Under the pieces are notes generated by a model. It ran no database searches. It was not told the DNA's origin and worked only from the letters and a program-made list of their open reading frames with translations. The position numbers and the translations under genes are program-made. Below are positions 1-6,920 of a stretch of DNA of 64,000 nucleotides, one piece after another (the first letter of the stretch is position 1; each line of letters starts with the position of its first letter). Source of the stretch: Chryseobacterium limigenitum (GTDB lineage: Bacteria; Bacteroidota; Bacteroidia; Flavobacteriales; Weeksellaceae); the NCBI RefSeq assembly GCF_900114875.1, contig NZ_FPKW01000009.1:62001-126000 (forward strand). Reading direction: 5' to 3'.

Positions 1-1
1 G

Positions 2-508
2 CTTACAGTTCCGGCTTTGCTGATAGTGGGCAACAAATCTTTTGGAATCAGTTCCTCTTTAAGGCATATTTGCGCAGCGTGTATTCCTGCCAACATTAAT
101 TTTTTCAAATACGACTGGAAAAAAGAACTCTGGAATTTGTTTTTCGTCTTCGGAATTGTACTAGGTGGAATCATTGCTTCCCAGTGGCTGATGAATCCGG
201 GAGAAATCTCTGTCAATCCCAACTTAAAAGCTGAGTTAGCAACGTACGGAATTACCGATTACAGCAATCTCGTTCCAGTTCAGTTAATGAATTTTGCCAG
301 TCTGTTAACTTTAAAAGGTTTCATCACAATGGTTGTCGGTGGATTTCTGGTAGGTTTCGGAACACGCTATGCGGGTGGTTGCACCAGTGGACATGCTATT
401 ATGGGATTGTCAAATTTACAGTTGCCATCACTCATTGCAACCATTTGTTTTATGGCAGGAGGTTTTTTAATGGCGAATGTGATTTTGCCGATTATTCTTT
501 CACTTTAA
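2..508 (+). CDS. YeeE/YedE family sulfur permease (5' end outside window)
   Basis: This is a polytopic inner-membrane protein of the YeeE/YedE family, thought to import thiosulfate or related reduced sulfur. The reading frame is open to the first base of the window, so the start lies upstream and the TTG at 17 is only an internal codon. Hydrophobic segments are visible around 'FFVFGIVLGGIIASQW', 'GFITMVVGGFLVGFGTRYAGG' and 'IATICFMAGGFLMANVI'. The family signature GGCTSGH sits near the C-terminus; its Cys is the expected persulfide-relay residue. The second half-permease follows 11 bases later. Its partner genes downstream (persulfide dioxygenase, rhodaneses) support a sulfur substrate. Family assignment is firm; the exact substrate is inferred. 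Confidence 0.88.
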   Translation, partial: LTVPALLIVGNKSFGISSSLRHICAACIPANINFFKYDWKKELWNLFFVFGIVLGGIIASQWLMNPGEISVNPNLKAELATYGITDYSNLVPVQLMNFASLLTLKGFITMVVGGFLVGFGTRYAGGCTSGHAIMGLSNLQLPSLIATICFMAGGFLMANVILPIILSL

Positions 509-519
509 TTTGAAATAAG

Positions 520-1002
520 ATGACAAAAGAAAAAGATTTAAGTCCACAGGACAGCGTTGGCGCAACACAAAGCTATTTGACTCAAAAATGGTATTACAAT
601 CTGAAGTACCTTTTTGTGGGAGTAGCATTCGGAATTGTTTTTGTAAAAGCAGAGATCATCAGCTGGTTCAGGATTCAGGAGATGTTCCGTTTGCAGTCGT
701 TTTTTATGTACGGCGTAATCGGTAGTGCAGTTCTTACAGGAATGATTTCAGTGTTTATTATTAAGAAATTCAACATCGAAACAATTTATGGGGAAAAGAT
801 TTCAATTGCACCGAAGAAATTTAACAAAGGGCAGATCTATGGCGGATTGATTTTCGGTTTTGGCTGGGCGATTACAGGGGCTTGCCCGGGACCCCTTTTT
901 GCACAGATCGGAACGGGAGCATTGGCAGTTGTCGTTACTTTAATCAGTGCTATTTTAGGAACCTGGGTCTATGGATATTTGAGGGATAAATTACCCCACT
1001 AA
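520..1002 (+). CDS. YeeE/YedE-type permease partner (DUF6691 family)
   Basis: This 160-residue membrane protein is the usual second component next to a GGCTSGH-type YeeE protein. It carries the matching motif GACPGP near residues 123-128, with its conserved Cys, inside a run of hydrophobic helices. The N-terminal 25 residues are polar and probably cytoplasmic. The ATG at 520 follows the stop of the upstream gene by 11 bases, so the two are almost certainly co-transcribed and act as a pair in moving reduced sulfur across the inner membrane. An intrinsic terminator begins 30 bases after the stop, which closes this two-gene unit before the next sulfur genes. Confidence 0.85.
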   Translation: MTKEKDLSPQDSVGATQSYLTQKWYYNLKYLFVGVAFGIVFVKAEIISWFRIQEMFRLQSFFMYGVIGSAVLTGMISVFIIKKFNIETIYGEKISIAPKKFNKGQIYGGLIFGFGWAITGACPGPLFAQIGTGALAVVVTLISAILGTWVYGYLRDKLPH

Positions 1003-1031
1003 TATATTTTTCAGTAAAAATCTAATTCTTT

Positions 1032-1067
1032 GAGACTGGTTCGGCTTGGATGCAGTCTCTTTTTTTA
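1032..1067 (+). terminator. Intrinsic terminator after the permease pair
   Basis: GAGACTG (1032-1038) pairs perfectly with CAGTCTC (1053-1059) around a 14-base loop, and a run of seven or more T follows directly. This is a standard Rho-independent terminator for the two permease genes. Confidence 0.8.
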
Positions 1068-1398
1068 TTCAGGGATATGTCTTGTTTATCACTGTTGATG
1101 ATCTGTATTTCTTGCTTTATTATCAGATCATCAAATTATTTTCAGACAAATAGGTCACATCCTGACGTATTAGGTAATAGGGGTAGCATTCGTTCACTAA
1201 TTTGTATATTAAAAACTAATATAGAGGATACCGATCAGGAAACGATCTATCAGAAAACAATTATAGTTATCTTAGTAGAGTGACGACTGATAGATTAAAA
1301 AAAATTAACTTATGTAACAAAAGTAGCGGTATGGCAATTTACAAACACTGAAATTTGTACTATAAAAATTAAAAGTTTAACCTTTAAAAAATTAATGG
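1068..1398 (+). other. Leader of the sulfur operon; no gene seen
   Basis: These 331 bases hold no convincing gene: the only open frame (1050-1283) has a low-complexity, unfamiliar product and overlaps the terminator. The last 90 bases are AT-rich and should contain the promoter of the MBL-rhodanese gene. An imperfect palindrome, GTAAC-AAAA-GTAGC at 1314-1327, is one base off a symmetric GTnAC site of the kind bound by Crp/Fnr-type regulators, which often control such operons in Bacteroidota. A weak -7-like element (GAAATTTG) lies near 1350-1357. Both regulatory readings are tentative. Confidence 0.35.
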
Positions 1399-2790
1399 AT
1401 GTTTTTTCAGCATATTTACGATAAGAGCCTTGCGCAGGCCAGTTATTTAATCGGTTGTCAGGCGAAAGGCGAAGCCATCGTAATAGACGCCAAAAGAGAT
1501 ATTGATACCTATCTACAGGTTGCCAATGAAAACAATCTGAAGATCACACATATTGCAGAAACCCATATTCATGCCGATTTCTTGTCAGGTTCCAGAGAAC
1601 TTGCGGAAGTTACCGGAGCTAAAATGTATCTTTCGGATGAAGGTGGTGAGGACTGGCAATATGAGTTTCCGCATATTGGTGTAACCGACGGAGATATTAT
1701 TACTGTTGGAAATCTTAGCCTAAAAGTAATTCATACACCAGGACATACACCTGAAAGTGTTAGTTTTCTTTTGACTGACCATCCTGCTACTGACGAACCG
1801 GTAATGATCTTTACAGGCGACTTTATCTTTGTTGGCGACATAGGAAGACCTGATCTGTTGGAGAAGGCTGCCGGAATTGTCGGTAATCAGGAAGATGGTG
1901 CGAAAGAAATGTTTCATTCTGTCAGGGATTTCACTAAACTGCCGGAGTTTATCCAGGTCTGGCCAGGCCACGGTGCTGGTTCCGCTTGCGGAAAATCTTT
2001 GGGAGCAGTTCCAAGTTCTACGGTAGGTTACGAAAAGATAACCAATTGGGCTTTCCAGTACGACGAAGATGAGGACGGTTTTGTAGACTATCTGCTGGAA
2101 GGGCAGCCGGAACCTCCAAAATATTTCGCAATGATGAAGAAGCTTAATAAAGTGGAAAGGCCTTTATTGACGGAAGTTCCCAAACATAAGAAACTTTCCA
2201 AAGGTGTGTTTTTGGAGGCTTACCATAATGGCGTTAAAATAATTGATACGAGAAACAAAGAAGATTTTGCTGACGGATTTATTCCAAGCAGTATTAATAT
2301 TCAGGGGAATAATTCTTTTTCCACTTGGGTGGGATGGCTCGTAGATTACTCGGAACCTTTCATTCTGATCGCTCCGGAAGAAAAAATGGACGATCTTACA
2401 CGGAAATTAATGAGAATCGGGATGGATCAAATGTTGGGATATATCGTTACAGTTGAAAATTTAGGCTTAGATCTCCAAACCGCTGACGTTGTAGGAATTG
2501 AAGAATTTAGATCATATCTGAACAGAGATGACATTCAGGTAGTAGATGTAAGAAATCAAACGGAATACGAAACTGCACATATCGAAAATGCCGAAAATGT
2601 TTTTGTAGGAACATTGGAAGATAATCTTGACGAGATATCCAGTAGTAAGCCGGTGGTCATTCATTGCCAAAGCGGTGATAGAGCCACCATTGCATATTCA
2701 CTGCTGAAAAAAAATGGATTTGTGAATGTGAAAAATTTTTCAGGCGGAATGAAGGAATGGACAGAAAAAGCTAACCCTGTAAAGAAATAA
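1399..2790 (+). CDS. MBL-fold persulfide dioxygenase-like protein with two rhodanese domains
   Basis: Residues 1-245 form a metallo-beta-lactamase fold like ETHE1/BlhA-type persulfide dioxygenases. The metal ligands are visible: H56-x-H58-x-D60 in THIHAD, H112, D141 in the GDF motif and H191 in GHG. A first rhodanese domain (about 265-350) lacks a catalytic Cys, while the second (about 365-460) keeps it at C423 in HCQSGDRA. ETHE1-rhodanese fusions oxidise glutathione persulfide and shuttle sulfane sulfur, so this should be a cytoplasmic sulfide or persulfide detoxification enzyme. The start at 1399 is the only ATG in frame with the conserved N-terminus; an ATG at 1395 is in another frame. A single rhodanese gene follows one base later. 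Family call is strong; the electron acceptor and thiol are unknown. Confidence 0.9.
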   Translation: MFFQHIYDKSLAQASYLIGCQAKGEAIVIDAKRDIDTYLQVANENNLKITHIAETHIHADFLSGSRELAEVTGAKMYLSDEGGEDWQYEFPHIGVTDGDIITVGNLSLKVIHTPGHTPESVSFLLTDHPATDEPVMIFTGDFIFVGDIGRPDLLEKAAGIVGNQEDGAKEMFHSVRDFTKLPEFIQVWPGHGAGSACGKSLGAVPSSTVGYEKITNWAFQYDEDEDGFVDYLLEGQPEPPKYFAMMKKLNKVERPLLTEVPKHKKLSKGVFLEAYHNGVKIIDTRNKEDFADGFIPSSINIQGNNSFSTWVGWLVDYSEPFILIAPEEKMDDLTRKLMRIGMDQMLGYIVTVENLGLDLQTADVVGIEEFRSYLNRDDIQVVDVRNQTEYETAHIENAENVFVGTLEDNLDEISSSKPVVIHCQSGDRATIAYSLLKKNGFVNVKNFSGGMKEWTEKANPVKK

Positions 2791-2791
2791 A

Positions 2792-3106
2792 ATGGATTTA
2801 CTATCATTGTTATTTGGCAAAAAGGATAATTCTGCTGTGATAAAAGCTTTGGATGAAGGTGCTTTTTTAGTTGATGTGAGAACTCCCGGAGAATTTGCTT
2901 CAGGAAGTGCAGAAGGAGCTGTGAACATTCCTCTGAGAATGATTAAAGACCAACTCTCAGAATTCAAAAACAAGGAAAATATCATTGTTTTTTGTAAAAG
3001 TGGAACCCGAAGTGCAATAGCAAAAGGTACTTTAGAGCGAAACGGACTTGCTAAAATTTTTAATGGCGGAAGCCTAAAAAATATGATTAAACTAATCGAA
3101 AAATAA
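2792..3106 (+). CDS. Single-domain rhodanese
   Basis: This 104-residue protein is one rhodanese domain without a signal peptide, so it is cytoplasmic. The active-site loop CKSGTRSA places the catalytic cysteine at C68, and the CDC25/GlpE-like loop length is typical of small sulfurtransferases that move sulfane sulfur between thiosulfate, persulfides and acceptors. It starts one base after the MBL-rhodanese stop, and its own TAA overlaps the ATG of the next gene (TAATG), so translation is coupled. The neighbouring persulfide dioxygenase is its likely supplier or consumer of persulfide sulfur. Confidence 0.9.
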   Translation: MDLLSLLFGKKDNSAVIKALDEGAFLVDVRTPGEFASGSAEGAVNIPLRMIKDQLSEFKNKENIIVFCKSGTRSAIAKGTLERNGLAKIFNGGSLKNMIKLIEK

Positions 3107-3717
3107 TGAAAGACCTCTGGAACGAACGATACAGGCAATCTGATTTCGTTTACGGCGATCAGCCCAACGTGTATTTTGCAGAAAAATTGGCTGGACTTAA
3201 ACTGGGGAAAGCAATTTTTCCCGCTGAAGGAGAAGGCAGAAATGCTGTTTTTGCCGCGACGAAAGGTTTTGAAGTCGATGCTTTCGACCAGAGTGAAGAA
3301 GGCAAAAAGAAAGCTGAGCGACTTGCGGATAAAAATTCGGTCACCATTACTTATAATTCGGTTTCGGCGGATCAAATCAACTATGAAAACGGGAGTTTTG
3401 ACCTATTGGTAATGATATTTGCCCATTTTCCTGAAAAAATGAGACGTGATCTGCACAGGCAATTTTCTTCGCTTGTCAGGAAAGGTGGAAAGATTATTCT
3501 GGAAGGATTTAGTAAAGACCATTCCGTGTTTCAGAAAGAAAATCCAAAAGCAGGAGGACCGAAAGATTCGGAAATGCTTTATGATATAGAAGATTTGAAA
3601 ACTGATTTTTTCGATTTTGATTTTCAGGAAGCATTTATATCCGAAACTGTACTGAATGAAGGTCCTTATCATCAGGGAAAAGCATCGGTTGTGCGTTTAT
3701 TTGGTACAAAAAAATAG
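3106..3717 (+). CDS. Class I SAM-dependent methyltransferase (TehB/thiol-methyltransferase-like)
   Basis: The 203-residue protein has a class I methyltransferase fold. Motif I is altered to PAEGEGRNA (about residues 40-48), a form seen in TehB-like and thiopurine-type enzymes, followed by the acidic DAFDQS strand end and a post-motif LVRKGGKIILEGF. Its start overlaps the rhodanese stop, which ties it to the sulfur operon. A thiol or sulfide methylation role would fit the context, since small soft-nucleophile methyltransferases detoxify sulfide, but that is inference; the sequence alone does not define the substrate. Confidence 0.75.
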   Translation: MKDLWNERYRQSDFVYGDQPNVYFAEKLAGLKLGKAIFPAEGEGRNAVFAATKGFEVDAFDQSEEGKKKAERLADKNSVTITYNSVSADQINYENGSFDLLVMIFAHFPEKMRRDLHRQFSSLVRKGGKIILEGFSKDHSVFQKENPKAGGPKDSEMLYDIEDLKTDFFDFDFQEAFISETVLNEGPYHQGKASVVRLFGTKK

Positions 3718-3724
3718 AGAAAGT

Positions 3725-3958
3725 ATGAATAATTTATTGAAAAAATGGAACTTTGTACGAATGCTTCGTTTGGCAATGGGAATTTTTCTTATGGTGGAAT
3801 CGATACAATCAGGAATGTGGTTGCTGGCGGCTATTGGAGCAATTTTTGTTGCAATGCCATTATTGAATCTAGGCTGTTGTACAACAGGAAACTGTTCGAT
3901 GCCGACTCGTGATTTAAAAAACAGCAATGATGAAGTACATTACGAGGAAATTATATAA
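3725..3958 (+). CDS. DUF2892/YgaP-like membrane protein
   Basis: A 77-residue protein with two hydrophobic helices (about residues 15-32 and 36-52) followed by a CCTTGNC cysteine cluster matches the DUF2892 family, whose best-known example is the membrane part of the rhodanese YgaP. The ATG at 3725, eight bases after the methyltransferase stop, gives the family's normal N-terminus (MNNLLKKW); the longer open frame from 3656 would overlap the methyltransferase by 60 bases and adds no conserved sequence. Linked rhodanese genes suggest it anchors or receives sulfur-transfer partners at the inner membrane. Confidence 0.8.
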   Translation: MNNLLKKWNFVRMLRLAMGIFLMVESIQSGMWLLAAIGAIFVAMPLLNLGCCTTGNCSMPTRDLKNSNDEVHYEEII

Positions 3959-3970
3959 AAATTGAGTAAA

Positions 3971-4267
3971 ATGAATAAATTTCAGGAACTAATCAGTCAG
4001 GAGAAACCCGTATTGGTAGATTTCTTCGCAGAATGGTGCGGTCCATGCAAAATGCAGGCGCCTATTCTTCAGGATCTCAAAAAGAATATTGGTGATGCAG
4101 CAAGCATTGTTAAAATTGACATCGATAAAAATCAGGCAGTAGCAGCGCAGTTCGGAATCCGAAGTGTTCCTACTTTGATGATCTTCAAAAATGGAGAAGT
4201 AAAATGGAAACAATCCGGTGTTTTTCAGGCGGATGAACTGGAAAGATTAATCAAGCAAAACCTTTAA
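3971..4267 (+). CDS. Thioredoxin
   Basis: This is a compact 98-residue cytoplasmic thioredoxin with the canonical WCGPC active site (C23, C26), the cis-Pro motif SVPTL and the usual C-terminal helix. It likely reduces persulfides or disulfides formed by the rhodaneses of this operon. The ATG at 3971 is preferred over an in-frame TTG at 3962 because it leaves the standard thioredoxin N-terminus and clears the preceding gene by 12 bases. The next gene, which itself carries a second thioredoxin domain, starts two bases after the stop. Confidence 0.9.
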   Translation: MNKFQELISQEKPVLVDFFAEWCGPCKMQAPILQDLKKNIGDAASIVKIDIDKNQAVAAQFGIRSVPTLMIFKNGEVKWKQSGVFQADELERLIKQNL

Positions 4268-4268
4268 A

Positions 4269-4973
4269 ATGTATAAAAACCTAATAGTTGTATTTTTTCT
4301 CATCGCAATTACAGGATGCGGAAAAGCTCAGAGTAACAAAAGCGAGAGCAGTCTTCCTGCCAAAGAATTTTCTAAAAAATTGGACCAGACCAAAGATGCA
4401 CAATTGGTTGATGTAAGAACACCTGGAGAATTTCGTAACGGTCATCTTAAAAGTGCAATGAACATCGACTGGAATGCAGATGACTTCACAGAGAAAGCAA
4501 AAGCGCTCGATAAGGATAAACCTGTATTTGTGTATTGTATGAGCGGACCCAGAAGTACGGCCGCCGCTGCAAAACTTCAGGAAATGGGTTTTAAAAATGT
4601 ATATGAAATGCAGGGAGGGATGATGAAGTGGAGGAACGCTGAGCTTCCGGAGATCAAAGCATCAACTGCTGCAGGAATTAGTCTTGCCCAATATAAGGAA
4701 ATGTTGAAAACCAATACTCCCGTTCTGGTAGATTTTTATGCCGAGTGGTGCGCTCCCTGCAAAAAGATGGAGCCTTACCTTAAAAAGATGGCTGCTGAAA
4801 TGCCGGATAAGGTGAAAATTTTAAGAATAGATGCAGATGCAAATACAGAACTCTGCAAAGAACTGAATGTTTCTGCACTACCGGTCCTGAAGCTATATAA
4901 AAACGATAAATTAGTCTGGGATAATTTAGGTTTTGCAACAGAGCAGGAAGTGAAAAACAAGATTGCACAATAA
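4269..4973 (+). CDS. Rhodanese-thioredoxin fusion lipoprotein
   Basis: The 234-residue protein begins with a lipoprotein signal (ITGC, lipidated C17). Residues 30-130 are a rhodanese domain with catalytic C90 in CMSGPRSTA, and residues 140-234 are a thioredoxin domain with WCAPC (C161, C164) and cis-Pro SALPVL. It therefore combines sulfane-sulfur binding and disulfide reduction on one periplasmic, membrane-tethered chain. It follows the cytoplasmic thioredoxin by two bases, giving the operon matching redox proteins on both sides of the membrane. Release of persulfide sulfur from its own rhodanese domain is a plausible but untested role. Confidence 0.88.
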   Translation: MYKNLIVVFFLIAITGCGKAQSNKSESSLPAKEFSKKLDQTKDAQLVDVRTPGEFRNGHLKSAMNIDWNADDFTEKAKALDKDKPVFVYCMSGPRSTAAAAKLQEMGFKNVYEMQGGMMKWRNAELPEIKASTAAGISLAQYKEMLKTNTPVLVDFYAEWCAPCKKMEPYLKKMAAEMPDKVKILRIDADANTELCKELNVSALPVLKLYKNDKLVWDNLGFATEQEVKNKIAQ

Positions 4974-5001
4974 TGTATTTCATATAAATTCTGTTAATGT
5001 T

Positions 5002-5032
5002 TTTGACCTTACTAATTAAAAATTTATATTTG
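5002..5032 (+). promoter_or_regulatory. Bacteroidota promoter before the efflux part of the sulfur locus
   Basis: TTTG at 5002-5005 is separated by exactly 19 bases from TATATTTG at 5025-5032, a full match to the TTTG/TAnnTTTG consensus. Transcription should begin near 5039, which rules out the ATG at 5038 and favours the ATG at 5071 for the next gene. Confidence 0.75.
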
Positions 5033-5070
5033 CAGGAATGACTTATCAGAAATTAAATACCAATCATATA

Positions 5071-5439
5071 ATGAAAAGCGTTATTTCAATGTTTTTCATT
5101 ATATGTATTTTAATTTCTTCCTGCGCTGTAAAATACGGTATCAAAAACCTACTCAGTCTGCAGCCTTCCGCTAAAAGTCATACCTCCGCACCAAAGGAGA
5201 AATTTACTACCAACACAACCACGGCCTCTGTCTGCAACTTTTGCAAGGAAAGAGAAATTACCGCTAAAAATGATACCCATTTTTCAGTGGCGGATTTTCA
5301 GGAGCTTGCTGCATTTACATTCATTCTATTTGCAGGGGCATTTCTGTTTATAAATCTTAGAGTACATCCATTTTACAGTACTTCCAAAATTGGAAATACG
5401 GTTCCCATCTTCATACAATACCGCAAACTTATCATTTGA
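5071..5439 (+). CDS. Small membrane protein of unknown function
   Basis: I do not recognise a named family. The 122-residue product has an N-terminal hydrophobic stretch ending in SSCA, which could be a lipoprotein or plain membrane signal, a Ser/Thr/Lys-rich linker, a CNFCKE motif that could bind a metal or form a disulfide, and a second membrane helix (LAAFTFILFAGAFLFINL) with a short basic tail. Start chosen: an ATG at 5038 lies at the predicted transcription start, so the ATG at 5071 (MKSVISMFF) is more likely. Proteins of this shape are often found just before TolC/RND genes in flavobacteria, where they may be metal- or stress-linked; that is inference. Confidence 0.6.
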   Translation: MKSVISMFFIICILISSCAVKYGIKNLLSLQPSAKSHTSAPKEKFTTNTTTASVCNFCKEREITAKNDTHFSVADFQELAAFTFILFAGAFLFINLRVHPFYSTSKIGNTVPIFIQYRKLII

Positions 5440-5543
5440 TTTAAAATTTAATTGGTCTCTTCTTGTAGAGACTCAAACGATTGATTTTAAATTTTTATTA
5501 ATCCTTATCGGAATCATTTCGGTAACTGTTAATCTTTCATACA

Positions 5544-6911
5544 ATGATAAGAAAAAGTCTTTCAGTCCTTATTTTTGGGCTGATTACTCAACAGTCTGTC
5601 CTTTATGCCCAGCAAGAATCACTTTTGGGTAAAATATGGACAGAAACACAAAAAAACTATTCAGGGATCCGTGCAGCCGAGTCTGCAATAGAATCTTCAG
5701 AATATAACGAAGAGACAGTAAAATCCAAGGCATTACCACAGGTAAAGCTTCAATATCAAAATACCTATGGAACATTAGAGGGAAGCAGTGGTGGTTTTTT
5801 CCCACAGTCCGGTTTTTTTAATGTTTCCGGAAACAGGAATTCAGGCTCCTCTTTATCCTCAAACAATTTCGGCTCAGCCATTGCGGAGTACGAGATCTAC
5901 AACTTCGGGCGTCAGAGATCCGAGGAAAGATCAGCAAATGAGTTCACACAAAAGCTCAGGACAGATAAAGAATCCTATTTGCTGAGGCTCAAAAAATTGC
6001 TATCACAACGTTATCTTGACTATGTCTTTAATGGCGCCAAGCTCAGATGGGCAGAGAGAAACTCGACGAGGCTCGAAGAAATCCACAGTTCAAGCAAAGC
6101 CCTTTCGCGTGCCGGTCTCAAACCGGAAGCAGATTCTGTACTTACCTATTCATCGTACGTTCAGGCATTGGCAATGCAAGATAATTGGTTTGGAAAGCAG
6201 CAGGCAGCCACAGAAAAACTTAAGGAATTTTACATTGATAATTTTAAAGTAGAGGATTACCAGGTCAGTCATTTTCTTGACCCTGAAATAAATTCTTTTA
6301 ACAGTGAGAAGGTTAATCCATCACATCCTTTTTTAAAGTCCGTCCATCAGGAGTCCGAATACTACCAGACCAAAGCGGAAACAGAGAGAAGATCATCACT
6401 TCCGTCGCTTAAGATCTTGGGAGGTTATGCTTACAGAGGTTCAGGATCCGATCCATATGGCAATGTCTCAGGGAAATTTACCGATGGTTTCTCCAATTCT
6501 GCCAACAATGCTCTTGTTGGACTTGGATTGACGTGGAATATCAGCAGTCTTCATACGAACAGGCAAAAAGCCAATATGATGTCAAAAGAAGCAGAACGTC
6601 TGGGTTATCTCGAAAACCAGTATCAGCTATCAATGCAGACTGAGATTAAAGCCCTTGAAAGCAGGATTGTAGAACAGCAAAAACAACTTAAGAAAGAAAG
6701 TGCTTCTGTGAAAGGCGCATCAGATGCGTACGAAATGTATGTAGCAAGATACAAGAGTGGGCTTATTACCCTCACTGAACTGTTACAGATCCGTCAGATT
6801 CTTGAAAATGCAGAAAAAAGTCAGATCGATGCCGCAAAAGAATTCTGGGAGCAGGTCATAGCAAAGGCTGAACTCACCGGCGATTTTGATTATTTATTTA
6901 CCCAACTTTAA
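5544..6911 (+). CDS. TolC-family outer membrane efflux protein
   Basis: The 455-residue protein has a signal peptide (cleavage near LYAQQ), two repeats rich in long coiled-coil helices and a strand segment (SLPSLKILGGYAYRG) typical of TolC/OprM outer-membrane channels. The final motif 'AKAELTGDFDYLF' is the usual end of the second repeat. It is followed nine bases later by the RND pump gene and then the adaptor, so the three encode one tripartite export system spanning both membranes. The order OMF-RND-adaptor is common in Bacteroidota. Confidence 0.88.
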   Translation: MIRKSLSVLIFGLITQQSVLYAQQESLLGKIWTETQKNYSGIRAAESAIESSEYNEETVKSKALPQVKLQYQNTYGTLEGSSGGFFPQSGFFNVSGNRNSGSSLSSNNFGSAIAEYEIYNFGRQRSEERSANEFTQKLRTDKESYLLRLKKLLSQRYLDYVFNGAKLRWAERNSTRLEEIHSSSKALSRAGLKPEADSVLTYSSYVQALAMQDNWFGKQQAATEKLKEFYIDNFKVEDYQVSHFLDPEINSFNSEKVNPSHPFLKSVHQESEYYQTKAETERRSSLPSLKILGGYAYRGSGSDPYGNVSGKFTDGFSNSANNALVGLGLTWNISSLHTNRQKANMMSKEAERLGYLENQYQLSMQTEIKALESRIVEQQKQLKKESASVKGASDAYEMYVARYKSGLITLTELLQIRQILENAEKSQIDAAKEFWEQVIAKAELTGDFDYLFTQL

Positions 6912-6920
6912 AATTTTAGA

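Noticed and set aside
1050..1283. 77-codon frame after the permease genes
   Set aside because: It overlaps a terminator, has an unfamiliar low-complexity product and no matching promoter.
1318..1345. Leftward promoter (TTTG and TACTTTTG on the minus strand)
   Set aside because: The spacer is only 16 bases and no leftward gene follows.
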